Of a stretch of 6,148 nucleotides of DNA, positions 1-5,211 are shown in pieces. Position numbers and translations under genes: made by a program. The notes beneath the pieces were generated by a model. It was not told the origin of the DNA. It did no database searches and was given only the letters and a program-made list of their open reading frames with translations. This DNA is from Gemmatimonadota bacterium (GTDB lineage: Bacteria > ARS69), in the NCBI GenBank assembly GCA_021604925.1, contig BQJX01000187.1:1-6148 (forward strand). The letters are read 5' to 3'. The first letter of the stretch is position 1, and the number at the start of each line of letters is the position of its first letter.

Positions 1-533
1 AGCCGCTCCGCGTGTTCGCGCTGCAGCAGCTCCGCCAGGTTCACGCCCTCCACCTTCAGCTGGAAGGCGTGGCCGTGACGCCACTTGCTGATCCCCTGGT
101 GCCGGCCGCCGTTGCAGAACCCGGAGTCGGAGTACTCGAACTCCAGCGGACCGTCGTTCTCCGCCGCGGCCAGCCGCAGCGGCACGATGTGGGTTCGTTC
201 GGGGTTGAGCCGGGCGTTCGCCTCCAGCACGGGGAACACGTAGCGGTTGGGTTCCAGCGCCAGGACCGTGCCCTGGGGGCCCACGGCCAGGGCCATCGGG
301 ACCGTGGTGTCGCCGGAGTGCGCGCCGATGTCCACGCAGAAGTCGCCGGGCGCCAGGAACTCCCGCAGCGATTCCACGTCCGCGGCCCGGATCTCCTTGC
401 GCGATTCGCCGGGATGCAACCACTGCGCGTAGTCCACGGCTCCGTCCGGAAGCTCGAAGCGCCGGACCTCGTGGCCCCACGTCTGGATCCTGGGTTGGAA
501 TCCCAGCAGGTAGATCAGTTCCTTCAGGCGCAC
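1..533 (-). CDS. FkbM family SAM-dependent methyltransferase (3' end cut off by the window)
   Basis: Reading leftward from a GTG at 533 gives 177 codons before the window ends, so the C-terminus is missing. The translation has a class I methyltransferase nucleotide-binding start: motif I is VDIGAHSGD at residues 67-75, followed by the acidic strand end LALEPN at 91-96, where the Glu normally binds the SAM ribose. The spacing and the 'N..LN' stretch after it (about 103-110) match the FkbM family, which O-methylates sugars, lipids or small natural products. The substrate cannot be read from sequence. No in-frame ATG lies upstream; GTG 533 has GGGAG 10 nt before it, which supports this start. 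The gene sits 34 nt after the ABC permease stop on the same strand and is probably co-transcribed with it. It may modify the exported compound, but that is inference. The family call is firm; the exact start is less so. Confidence 0.85.
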   Translation of the reverse strand, partial: MRLKELIYLLGFQPRIQTWGHEVRRFELPDGAVDYAQWLHPGESRKEIRAADVESLREFLAPGDFCVDIGAHSGDTTVPMALAVGPQGTVLALEPNRYVFPVLEANARLNPERTHIVPLRLAAAENDGPLEFEYSDSGFCNGGRHQGISKWRHGHAFQLKVEGVNLAELLQREHAER

Positions 534-543
534 TGGATCGTGT

Positions 544-567
544 CTCCCGCCATCGCCCGCTCGATGG
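544..567 (-). promoter_or_regulatory. Intergenic hairpin plus ribosome binding site of the FkbM gene
   Basis: Directly after the permease stop (570-568), the leftward transcript reads CCATCG, a six-base loop AGCGGG, then CGATGG: a perfect 6-bp inverted repeat (567-562 with 555-550). One base later comes GGGAG (548-544), the only Shine-Dalgarno-like sequence before GTG 533. There is no T tract, so it does not look like an intrinsic terminator. The placement suggests an mRNA structure that could stabilise the upstream message or tune access to the fkbM ribosome binding site. The repeat is seen directly; the role is inferred, and a 6-bp match can occur by chance in G+C-rich DNA. Confidence 0.4.
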
Positions 568-1779
568 TTACCTCTCCCGCGCCCATCGTGCGATCTCCGG
601 CAAGGTGGGGCGCTTTCCCGTCATCAGGATGCCGACTCGAAACACGCGCGCAGACACGCCGAACATGGCGATCGTGGCGAGGACCAGGGTGGTCCAGGTG
701 GCCAGGATCTCCCAGGCCGGCGGCTCCTTGATCGCGTAGCGGAAGAGCATGAGGCTCGGAGTCAGCGGCGGGAAGAAGGAGAACGCGCGGGCGACCCAAT
801 GGTCGGGCGCCTGGGCGATGGCCATCCCCATCATGACCGGCAGGATCAGGGTGAGGGAGATGGGCATGAGGAACGGCTGGGCGTCGCGTTCCGCGGAGCA
901 GATCGACCCGATGCTGCCGAGCAGCGCCGCGAAGAAGAAGTAGCCCGGCAGGAAGTACAGCACGAACATCCCGATCTCGCCGCCGGAGATCGGCAGGCTC
1001 GTGCCGAGTCGCAGCGAGAGCAGCACTCCCACCGAAGCCCAGGCGCCCAGCAACGTGAGCCCCACGGCGCCCAGTCCGATGATCTTGCCCACCATCAGCT
1101 CCAGCGGCGTCACGCTGGACAGCAACACCTCGATCACGCGATTCGACTTCTCCTCGATCACGGAACGCATGAGGATCTGGCCGGTCGGAATCAGCGCAAA
1201 GAACATGGTCATGACCAGCATCACGGCGCGCAGGTAGACCTGGGTGAAGTCACCTTCCCGGGCGCCGGCATGACCCACGCGCACCGTGCGCATTTCCGCG
1301 GGGCGCAGGAGGGATTCCACGTCTTCGGACGGGAGCCCCAGCTCCTGCGCCTTGGCGCCGGCCAGCGACAACCCGAGGCGGGTGCGCAGGCTTTCCAGGA
1401 CCGCAAGGTTCGTGATGGAACCGGATCGGTACGTGCACTCGCCGGTCTCGGCAAAGTCTTCCGGGATCAGAATCCACCCGGTCAGCACTTCGGCCGCGAC
1501 GCGCGCGTCCAGTTCCTCTTCCGCCATTCCCGGCGGCGCCAGCGTGAGGATCAGGTCCGGGGAGGCGTCGGCGATCAGGGCCGCTCCGTAGCGGCCGGTC
1601 CGGTCCAGGATCGAAACGCGCATCTCCTCCTGGGACACGAGCCCTTCCGAAACGAACGGAAGGAAGATCATGGCGCCCATCATCAACGGAGTGGCCACCA
1701 GGCCCAGGAGGAACGACCGCTTGCGCACGCTCTCCAGATACTCCCGCCGAACCACGTGACGCACCTTGCGGAAGTTCAT
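568..1779 (-). CDS. ABC-2 type transporter permease (NatB/YhaP-like)
   Basis: A 403-residue membrane subunit of an ABC exporter. A first membrane helix at about 22-42 follows a basic N-terminus (RREYLESVRKRS). It is followed by a soluble, probably extracytoplasmic domain of about 138 residues, then five hydrophobic segments at about 181-201, 232-257, 270-293, 303-322 and 356-377. The conserved motif EEKSNRVIEVLLSSVTP (209-225) after the second helix, with LMVGKIIG next, is the hallmark of the NatB/YhaP-like ABC-2 permeases. Helix order and length fit the family. The ATG at 1779 overlaps the stop of the ATPase gene (ATGA), and GGAGG lies six bases upstream within the ATPase 3' end, so the start is secure and the two genes are probably translationally coupled. 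Relatives include Na+ or drug exporters, but substrate cannot be assigned. The reading frame stays open well upstream inside the ATPase gene; that extension is not coding. Confidence 0.93.
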   Translation of the reverse strand: MNFRKVRHVVRREYLESVRKRSFLLGLVATPLMMGAMIFLPFVSEGLVSQEEMRVSILDRTGRYGAALIADASPDLILTLAPPGMAEEELDARVAAEVLTGWILIPEDFAETGECTYRSGSITNLAVLESLRTRLGLSLAGAKAQELGLPSEDVESLLRPAEMRTVRVGHAGAREGDFTQVYLRAVMLVMTMFFALIPTGQILMRSVIEEKSNRVIEVLLSSVTPLELMVGKIIGLGAVGLTLLGAWASVGVLLSLRLGTSLPISGGEIGMFVLYFLPGYFFFAALLGSIGSICSAERDAQPFLMPISLTLILPVMMGMAIAQAPDHWVARAFSFFPPLTPSLMLFRYAIKEPPAWEILATWTTLVLATIAMFGVSARVFRVGILMTGKRPTLPEIARWARER

Positions 1780-2819
1780 CGGCCGCCTCCGGTCAGCGGT
1801 GCCTCGGGCACGCGGGGAGCGGAGGCGGGAAGTGTCGGCACTTCGGCAGGGTCGTCCGCGGAGACGAGTCGCACAAAGATGGAGTGCAGGCTGGCCCCGC
1901 GCACCTCGAAGCGTCGCACGCGGACCTGGGCCGCAACCTCCGACAGGAAGGCGGACGGATCCGCCCCGGCGCCAAGCTGAATCTCGAGGGAGCGGCCCAC
2001 CCGCCGCACTTCCACGATCGCGGGATGCCGCTCGTCCAGCTCCTGGCCGGGTTCCAGCTCCAGGTGGACCGTCTCGCCGCCGTGCTCGCGTCGAACGTCG
2101 TCCAGCGCTCCCTGCACGATGGCGCGACCCGCGTGAATCAGCGTGAGATGCGAACACAGGCGCTCCACCTCGTCCATGAGATGGGTGGACAGCACGATCG
2201 TCTTTCCCTGCGCCGCCAGGTCCAGAATGGTGGTGCGCATGAGATCCTGGTTCACGGGATCCAGCCCCGAGAACGGCTCGTCCAGCACCAGGAGTTCCGG
2301 CTCGTGGAGAACCGTGGCCACGAACTGGATCTTCTGCTGGTTGCCCTTGGACAGTTCCTGGAGCTTGCGGAGGGCGGTGCTCTCCATGCGCAGGCGAGCG
2401 AGCCACTTGCCGGCGGCCGCGCGCGCCTCCGCCGTGGAGAGCCCGCGGAGCGCGCCAAAGAACAGGAGGTTGTCCAGGACCTTCATCCCCGGATAGAGGC
2501 CGCGTTCCTCCGGCAGGTAGCCGATGCGGTCCTTCGTGGCCTCGCTGGCGGGCTCGCCAAGCACGTGGATGCGGCCGGCGTCCGGGCGCAGGATCCCCAT
2601 GAGCATGCGGATGGTGGTGGTCTTGCCCGCGCCGTTCGGCCCGAGCAGCCCGTAGATCGAGCCGCGGGGGACGGTCAGGTCCAGTCCGTCCACCGCCCGG
2701 TGCCGGTCGAACGACTTCACCACGCCCTCCAGACGAAGGGCGTCGTTGCGAACGACCGCGGCGGGTTGGACGGGCACGGCAGTCTCCGGCGAAGCGGGGA
2801 GTCGGTCGGGCCCCACCAT
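1776..2819 (-). CDS. ABC transporter ATP-binding protein (NatA/YhaQ-like, with C-terminal DUF4162-type domain)
   Basis: A 347-residue cytoplasmic ATPase that would power the permease encoded just downstream. All nucleotide-binding motifs are present: Walker A GPNGAGKTT (60-68), the Q-loop region GYLPEERGLYP (100-110) where Glu stands in place of Gln, the signature LSKGNQQKIQF (156-166), Walker B LLVLDEP (176-182) with the D-loop SGLDP (184-188), and the switch His in STH (213). The YLPEERGLY and LSKGNQQK variants are typical of the NatA/YhaQ type. After about residue 240 comes a C-terminal domain ending in LHSIFVRLV (311-319), as in ATPases with a DUF4162 domain. A Pro/Ala-rich tail of about 28 residues follows. 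ATG 2819 is the last ATG before the conserved core and leaves about 27 residues of leader; it has no good Shine-Dalgarno sequence, so the start is less certain than the identity. Confidence 0.93.
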   Translation of the reverse strand: MVGPDRLPASPETAVPVQPAAVVRNDALRLEGVVKSFDRHRAVDGLDLTVPRGSIYGLLGPNGAGKTTTIRMLMGILRPDAGRIHVLGEPASEATKDRIGYLPEERGLYPGMKVLDNLLFFGALRGLSTAEARAAAGKWLARLRMESTALRKLQELSKGNQQKIQFVATVLHEPELLVLDEPFSGLDPVNQDLMRTTILDLAAQGKTIVLSTHLMDEVERLCSHLTLIHAGRAIVQGALDDVRREHGGETVHLELEPGQELDERHPAIVEVRRVGRSLEIQLGAGADPSAFLSEVAAQVRVRRFEVRGASLHSIFVRLVSADDPAEVPTLPASAPRVPEAPLTGGGR

Positions 2820-2899
2820 AGCAGGTGGGCGCCTGCGCCGCCCAGCGCCACGGTGCGGTTGCGGGTTGTCGCCATGCGCACGATGCCGCATCCTTCGGA
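2820..2899. promoter_or_regulatory. Compact divergent intergenic region between the ABC operon and ubiA
   Basis: Only 80 bp separate the ATG of the ABC ATPase (2819, leftward) from the preferred ATG of the prenyltransferase (2900, rightward), so promoters for both must lie here or inside the coding regions. I see no strong -35/-10 pair. A weak rightward candidate is TTGTCG (2866-2871) with CATCCT (2889-2894) at 17-bp spacing, which would put transcription start almost on the ubiA ATG and give a leaderless message. Neither start has a convincing Shine-Dalgarno sequence. A short inverted repeat, GCAGG (2821-2825) with CCTGC (2832-2836), sits next to the ATPase start. Confidence 0.3.
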
Positions 2900-3724
2900 A
2901 TGCGACGGCTCCTCGATTTCGTCAAATTCGAACACACCGTGTTCTCGATTCCGCTGCTCCTGGCGGGCGCGTTTCTCGGCGCGGACGGTCCGCCGTCGGC
3001 GGCACCGCTGCTGTGGATCGTGGTGGCCGGTACCGGGGCGCGCACGCTGGCCATGGCGCTGAACCGCATCTTCGACCGCAAGATCGACGCCCGCAATCCG
3101 CGTACCGCCACGCGCGAACTCCCGTCCGGCAGGATGTCTCTGGCGTCCGCAGTCGGCGTGGCGGCGGGGGGACTGGCGCTGCTGGTGTGGGCGGTTTGGA
3201 ACCTGCCGCCTCTCTGCGCGCGGCTCCTGCCGATCCCGCTGGCGATCTTCGTGATCTACCCGCTGATGAAGCGGTTCACGGCGCTGGCCCACTTCGGCGT
3301 GGGGGCGGGACTGGCGTTCGGCCCCATCGGAGCGTACGTGGCGGTGACGGGAGAGCTGCCGCGGTGGGGCGGCGTGCATCTGCTGGCGCTGTTCACCTGG
3401 GCGTGGGTCGCGGGCTTCGACATCATCTACGCCACGCTGGACGAGGACTTCGATCGCGAGGCGGGGCTCCATTCGCTGCCGGCCGCGCTGGGGCGTTCGC
3501 GTTCGCTCGCGGTGGCGGCACTGGTGCACGTGGCGGCCCTGGTCGCGCTGGCCGCGCTCACGTTCTTCTATCTGTCGGGCGTGGTCGCGTGGGGCCTTCT
3601 GGCGGCGACCGGTGCCTTGCTGGCGCTGGAGCATCGGATGGTGCACCGCGTGGACTTCGCGTTCTTCAAGATCAATGCCGTGCTGGGGTTCGTCGTCTTT
3701 GCGCTGGTCTGGGCCGGCCTCTAG
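2900..3724 (+). CDS. ubiA: UbiA-family prenyltransferase, menaquinone (MqnP)-like 4-hydroxybenzoate/naphthoate polyprenyltransferase
   Basis: A 274-residue integral membrane enzyme that joins a polyprenyl chain from its diphosphate to an aromatic acid in quinone synthesis. Both Mg-diphosphate motifs are intact: NRIFDRKID (55-63; N55, D59, D63), followed by NPRTATRELPSG, and D174-x6-D181-x3-D185 in the stretch ending FDREAGLHSLP (184-194). About nine hydrophobic segments fit the UbiA fold, and the length is normal. The NR..DRKIDA.NPRT..RELP and FDR..GLHS.P forms are those of the UbiA-like group that includes MqnP, which prenylates 1,4-dihydroxy-6-naphthoate in the futalosine menaquinone route; assignment to MqnP rather than a benzoate enzyme is inference. 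ATG 2900 starts the conserved core (RRLLDFVKFEHTVFSIPLL). An in-frame GTG at 2825 would leave five bases to the divergent ATPase start and add a non-conserved leader, so I rejected it. UbiX and UbiD genes about 0.8 kb downstream on the same strand support the role. Confidence 0.92.
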   Translation: MRRLLDFVKFEHTVFSIPLLLAGAFLGADGPPSAAPLLWIVVAGTGARTLAMALNRIFDRKIDARNPRTATRELPSGRMSLASAVGVAAGGLALLVWAVWNLPPLCARLLPIPLAIFVIYPLMKRFTALAHFGVGAGLAFGPIGAYVAVTGELPRWGGVHLLALFTWAWVAGFDIIYATLDEDFDREAGLHSLPAALGRSRSLAVAALVHVAALVALAALTFFYLSGVVAWGLLAATGALLALEHRMVHRVDFAFFKINAVLGFVVFALVWAGL

Positions 3725-3731
3725 GCGACGC

Positions 3732-3755
3732 GCCCGCGGCGGAGCGAGCGCGGGC
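3732..3755 (+). terminator. G+C-rich hairpin just after ubiA
   Basis: Seven perfect pairs, GCCCGCG (3732-3738) with CGCGGGC (3749-3755), around a ten-base loop, starting seven bases after the ubiA stop codon. No T run follows, so it is not a classic intrinsic terminator. It may be an RNA 3'-end stabiliser or a weak stop. Chance is possible at this G+C content. Confidence 0.3.
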
Positions 3756-3788
3756 ACACGCCCTCGAACCAGTGCCCGCCCCAAAGAA

Positions 3789-3819
3789 GAAGGGGAAAGA
3801 CGCAGTGTCTTCCCCCTTC
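3789..3819. terminator. Probable bidirectional intrinsic terminator between convergent ubiA and cytochrome genes
   Basis: The arms GAAGGGGAAAGAC (3789-3801) and GTCTTCCCCCTTC (3807-3819) form 12 of 13 pairs (one A/C mismatch, 3796 with 3812) around a five-base loop. It lies between the 3' ends of two convergent genes: 64 bases after the ubiA stop and 39 bases beyond the stop of the leftward cytochrome gene. Read leftward, the stem is followed by TTCTTT, a modest U tract; read rightward the tail is poor. It is therefore best as the terminator of the cytochrome gene, and possibly of both. Confidence 0.65.
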
Positions 3820-3858
3820 CGGGTTTGCGCTTGCGGCTCGGGGCCGCGGCCGGGGTGA

Positions 3859-4359
3859 CTACCGGTAGATGGCCTTGACCTGACCCCAGGTGTTCGCATC
3901 CACGGCGACCCCCGGAGACTCGGGCGCACCCTTGGCCACCCAGGCGCGGATCACATCGATCACGGACTGGTCCAGCGGTCCGCCGATCAACGGCATCTGC
4001 TGTCCGACCAACTCGGGACAGGCTTCCAGCTTGCAGATCAGAAAGCTCTCGTTCGGGTTGAACGGCTCCACGCGGTCCCAGGTGGGATGCTCCACGGATC
4101 GGATGTCGACCAGGCTGGTGTAGGAAGCGTCTTCACGCAGATCCAGGTTGGCCGACATGGCCGCACCGTGACAGAAGCTCAGAGCGCAACCCGGAGTGAA
4201 CAGGTTGGTCTGGATGGACGGAAGGTCCGGCGTCATGACTCCCCCGGAGGCAGGGAGCACCACCTCTTCCTGGGCGTGTTCCCCCAGATCAGCGGCCGTG
4301 GCGGCCAGGGGAATCAGACAGACGGACGTGACGAGGCCGGCAATGGTGGCAAGGTTCAA
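3859..4359 (-). CDS. Small exported cytochrome-c-like protein with CX4CH heme motif
   Basis: A 166-residue protein with a likely Sec signal peptide: a hydrophobic stretch at about 4-20 ending in ATAADLG, giving likely cleavage after ATA near residue 22, although the n-region has no Lys or Arg. The mature part carries CALSFCH (58-64), a CX4CH motif that could bind c-type heme through C58, C63 and H64. Later come MP (122-123), a possible axial Met, and the family-like run PLDQSVIDVIRAWVAKGAPE (128-147). The pattern CH...LDL..A.Y..LV....S...P....V.P..P..S.L..K......MP..G.PL....I..IR.WV..GA is that of single-domain c-type cytochrome-like proteins found in several high-G+C lineages. A second Cys pair (C109, C114) may form a disulfide. 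The start is a TTG at 4359 backed by an excellent Shine-Dalgarno sequence. The gene stands alone, convergent with ubiA and divergent from ubiX. Electron transfer near the quinone pool is inference; heme binding is not proven. Confidence 0.8.
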   Translation of the reverse strand: MNLATIAGLVTSVCLIPLAATAADLGEHAQEEVVLPASGGVMTPDLPSIQTNLFTPGCALSFCHGAAMSANLDLREDASYTSLVDIRSVEHPTWDRVEPFNPNESFLICKLEACPELVGQQMPLIGGPLDQSVIDVIRAWVAKGAPESPGVAVDANTWGQVKAIYR

Positions 4360-4366
4360 TGGACTA

Positions 4367-4374
4367 CCCCTCTC
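4367..4374 (-). promoter_or_regulatory. Shine-Dalgarno sequence deciding the TTG start of the cytochrome-like gene
   Basis: On the leftward strand GAGAGGGG (4374-4367) lies seven bases before TTG 4359. No ATG or GTG in this frame gives a complete signal peptide, so this site and the signal peptide together fix the TTG as the start. Confidence 0.75.
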
Positions 4375-4455
4375 GAAGCTCAGGTGCGGGTTCAGGCGCT
4401 CCCCGGAGCGAGCGCACGGACGCAGGACGAGTCGTCCCGATGAGATACGGATACC

Positions 4456-4485
4456 ATCATACGCGAAAGTCGCCGCCCGCTTCCA
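4456..4485 (-). promoter_or_regulatory. Candidate promoter for the cytochrome-like gene
   Basis: The leftward strand has TATGAT (4461-4456), five of six matches to the -10 consensus, in a local A+T-richer patch. An 18-bp spacer separates it from TGGAAG (4485-4480), only three of six for -35. It would give a leader of roughly 90 bases before the TTG. The -10 is the stronger part; the sigma-factor preference of this organism is unknown. Confidence 0.35.
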
Positions 4486-4492
4486 GGGTTCG

Positions 4493-4520
4493 TTGACGGG
4501 TCCGGGGCGCCGCTGATAGC
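4493..4520 (+). promoter_or_regulatory. Candidate promoter for the ubiX-ubiD operon
   Basis: TTGACG (4493-4498) matches five of six bases of the -35 consensus. Sixteen bases on lies GATAGC (4515-4520), a weak -10 (three of six); TAGCTT (4517-4522, 18-bp spacing) is an alternative. Transcription would start near 4527, about 40 bases before the ubiX GTG. The -35 is good and the position is right, but the -10 is poor. Confidence 0.35.
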
Positions 4521-4533
4521 TTCTCAGCCCGCT

Positions 4534-4553
4534 TTCCCGCTGCTTCCCGCTGC
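4534..4553 (+). repeat. Perfect 10-bp tandem duplication in the ubiX leader
   Basis: TTCCCGCTGC occurs twice head to tail (4534-4543 and 4544-4553), immediately before the ubiX Shine-Dalgarno sequence. The leader here is strongly pyrimidine-rich. It probably arose by slippage. A regulatory role is possible, since the repeat lies in the untranslated leader, but nothing in the sequence shows one. Confidence 0.6.
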
Positions 4554-4554
4554 C

Positions 4555-4560
4555 AAGGAG
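4555..4560 (+). promoter_or_regulatory. Ribosome binding site for the ubiX GTG start
   Basis: AAGGAG sits six bases before GTG 4567, near-ideal for ribosome binding. It confirms the GTG start, whose product begins at once with the Rossmann-like strand RTVVIITGASGS. Confidence 0.8.
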
Positions 4561-4566
4561 CCCTCC

Positions 4567-5211
4567 GTGCGCACCGTCGTCATCATCACGGGTGCCTCAG
4601 GATCCATCTTCGGCGTGGAGCTGCTGCGCCGCCTGCCGGGCGAAAAGCTGGCCGTCCTGACCAAGTGGGGCAAGATGGTCCTGAAGGAGGAGACGGGCCT
4701 GCGCCCCGCCGACGTGGCCGCTCTCTGCGATGGGCTCCACTCCGACGAGGACCTGGCGTCCCCGCTGTCGTCCGGCTCCAATCCGTTCGATGCGGTGGTG
4801 GCGCTCCCGGCCAGCGCGGGCTTCGTGGCCAAGGTGGCCTGCGGCCTCACGGACACGCTGGGGACGCGCCTGTGCCACAACGCGTTGAAGGAACGGCGCC
4901 GGCTCGTGATCGGGCTGCGGGAGAGTCCGCTCACGTCCATTGCGCTGGAGAACGCCGCCCGCGTGTCCCGCGAGGGTGCGATCGTGATGCCGGTATCGCC
5001 GTTCTTCTACCTCAAGCCGGACTCGATCGATCGGCTGGTGGGTGACTTCGTGGATCGGGTGGTGCAGGCGGCCGGCGGGGATCCGCCGCCGGAGGGCTGG
5101 CGGCGCTCCGAGTTGGCACGCGATGCGAGCCCCGGCGACGCGAAGCCGGACGAGTGGAAGACGTCGGACGCGGCGGGCCGGGCCGCGTCGGATCCCTGGA
5201 CGACCGAGTGA
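4567..5211 (+). CDS. ubiX: UbiX-like flavin prenyltransferase
   Basis: A 214-residue enzyme that attaches a dimethylallyl group to FMN, making prenylated FMN, the cofactor of UbiD decarboxylases. Family motifs in order: TGASGS (8-13, flavin phosphate loop), SSGS (68-71), PASAGFVAKVACG (81-93), ALKERRRLVIGLRESPL (106-122) and MPVSPFFYLKP (141-151). R101, K108, R118, E119, Y148 and R164 keep the spacing of the active-site residues I recall from Pseudomonas aeruginosa UbiX (R122, K129, R139, E140, Y169, R185; constant offset of 21), so the active site looks intact. The usual PCS turn reads PAS here. W178 probably matches the Trp near the usual C-terminus; beyond it lies a hydrophilic, Asp/Ala/Pro-rich tail of about 36 residues not expected from the family. 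The stop overlaps the ubiD start (GTGA), so the cofactor maker and its user are translationally coupled. In a futalosine setting this would be the MqnM-like protein (inference). Confidence 0.94.
   Translation: MRTVVIITGASGSIFGVELLRRLPGEKLAVLTKWGKMVLKEETGLRPADVAALCDGLHSDEDLASPLSSGSNPFDAVVALPASAGFVAKVACGLTDTLGTRLCHNALKERRRLVIGLRESPLTSIALENAARVSREGAIVMPVSPFFYLKPDSIDRLVGDFVDRVVQAAGGDPPPEGWRRSELARDASPGDAKPDEWKTSDAAGRAASDPWTTE

Noticed and set aside
489..507. Inverted repeat CTGGG/CCCAG inside the start of the FkbM gene.
   Set aside because: It is a short stem inside coding sequence, with no position or conservation evidence for a role.
12..731. Rightward open frame of 239 codons at the left edge.
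   Set aside because: It is antisense to the FkbM gene, whose methyltransferase motifs are clear on the leftward strand.
2825..2899. Upstream in-frame GTG start for the prenyltransferase at 2825.
   Set aside because: It adds 25 residues unlike UbiA N-termini, and leaves only five bases to the divergent ATPase start.
799..3062. Long rightward open frames (799-1980 and 1884-3062) antisense to the ABC genes.
   Set aside because: They are rich in Arg, Gln, His and Gly with no motifs, and are the expected mirror of G+C-rich coding sequence on the other strand.
1780..3111. The permease frame remains open far upstream, giving a single frame of 847 codons.
   Set aside because: The upstream part reads the ATPase gene and the ubiA region in the wrong frame, is very Arg/Pro/Gly-rich, and shows no family features. 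The ATG at 1779 with its ribosome binding site is the real start.
3842..3851. Palindrome GGCCGCGGCC near the 3' end of the cytochrome-like gene.
   Set aside because: Short G+C palindromes are expected by chance at this composition, and there is no loop for a hairpin.
2717..3858. Open frames of about 355-370 codons overlapping ubiA on both strands (2717-3784 leftward, 2746-3858 rightward).
   Set aside because: Their composition is low-complexity Arg/Gly/Ala/Gln. The UbiA frame carries both diphosphate motifs and the expected membrane helices.
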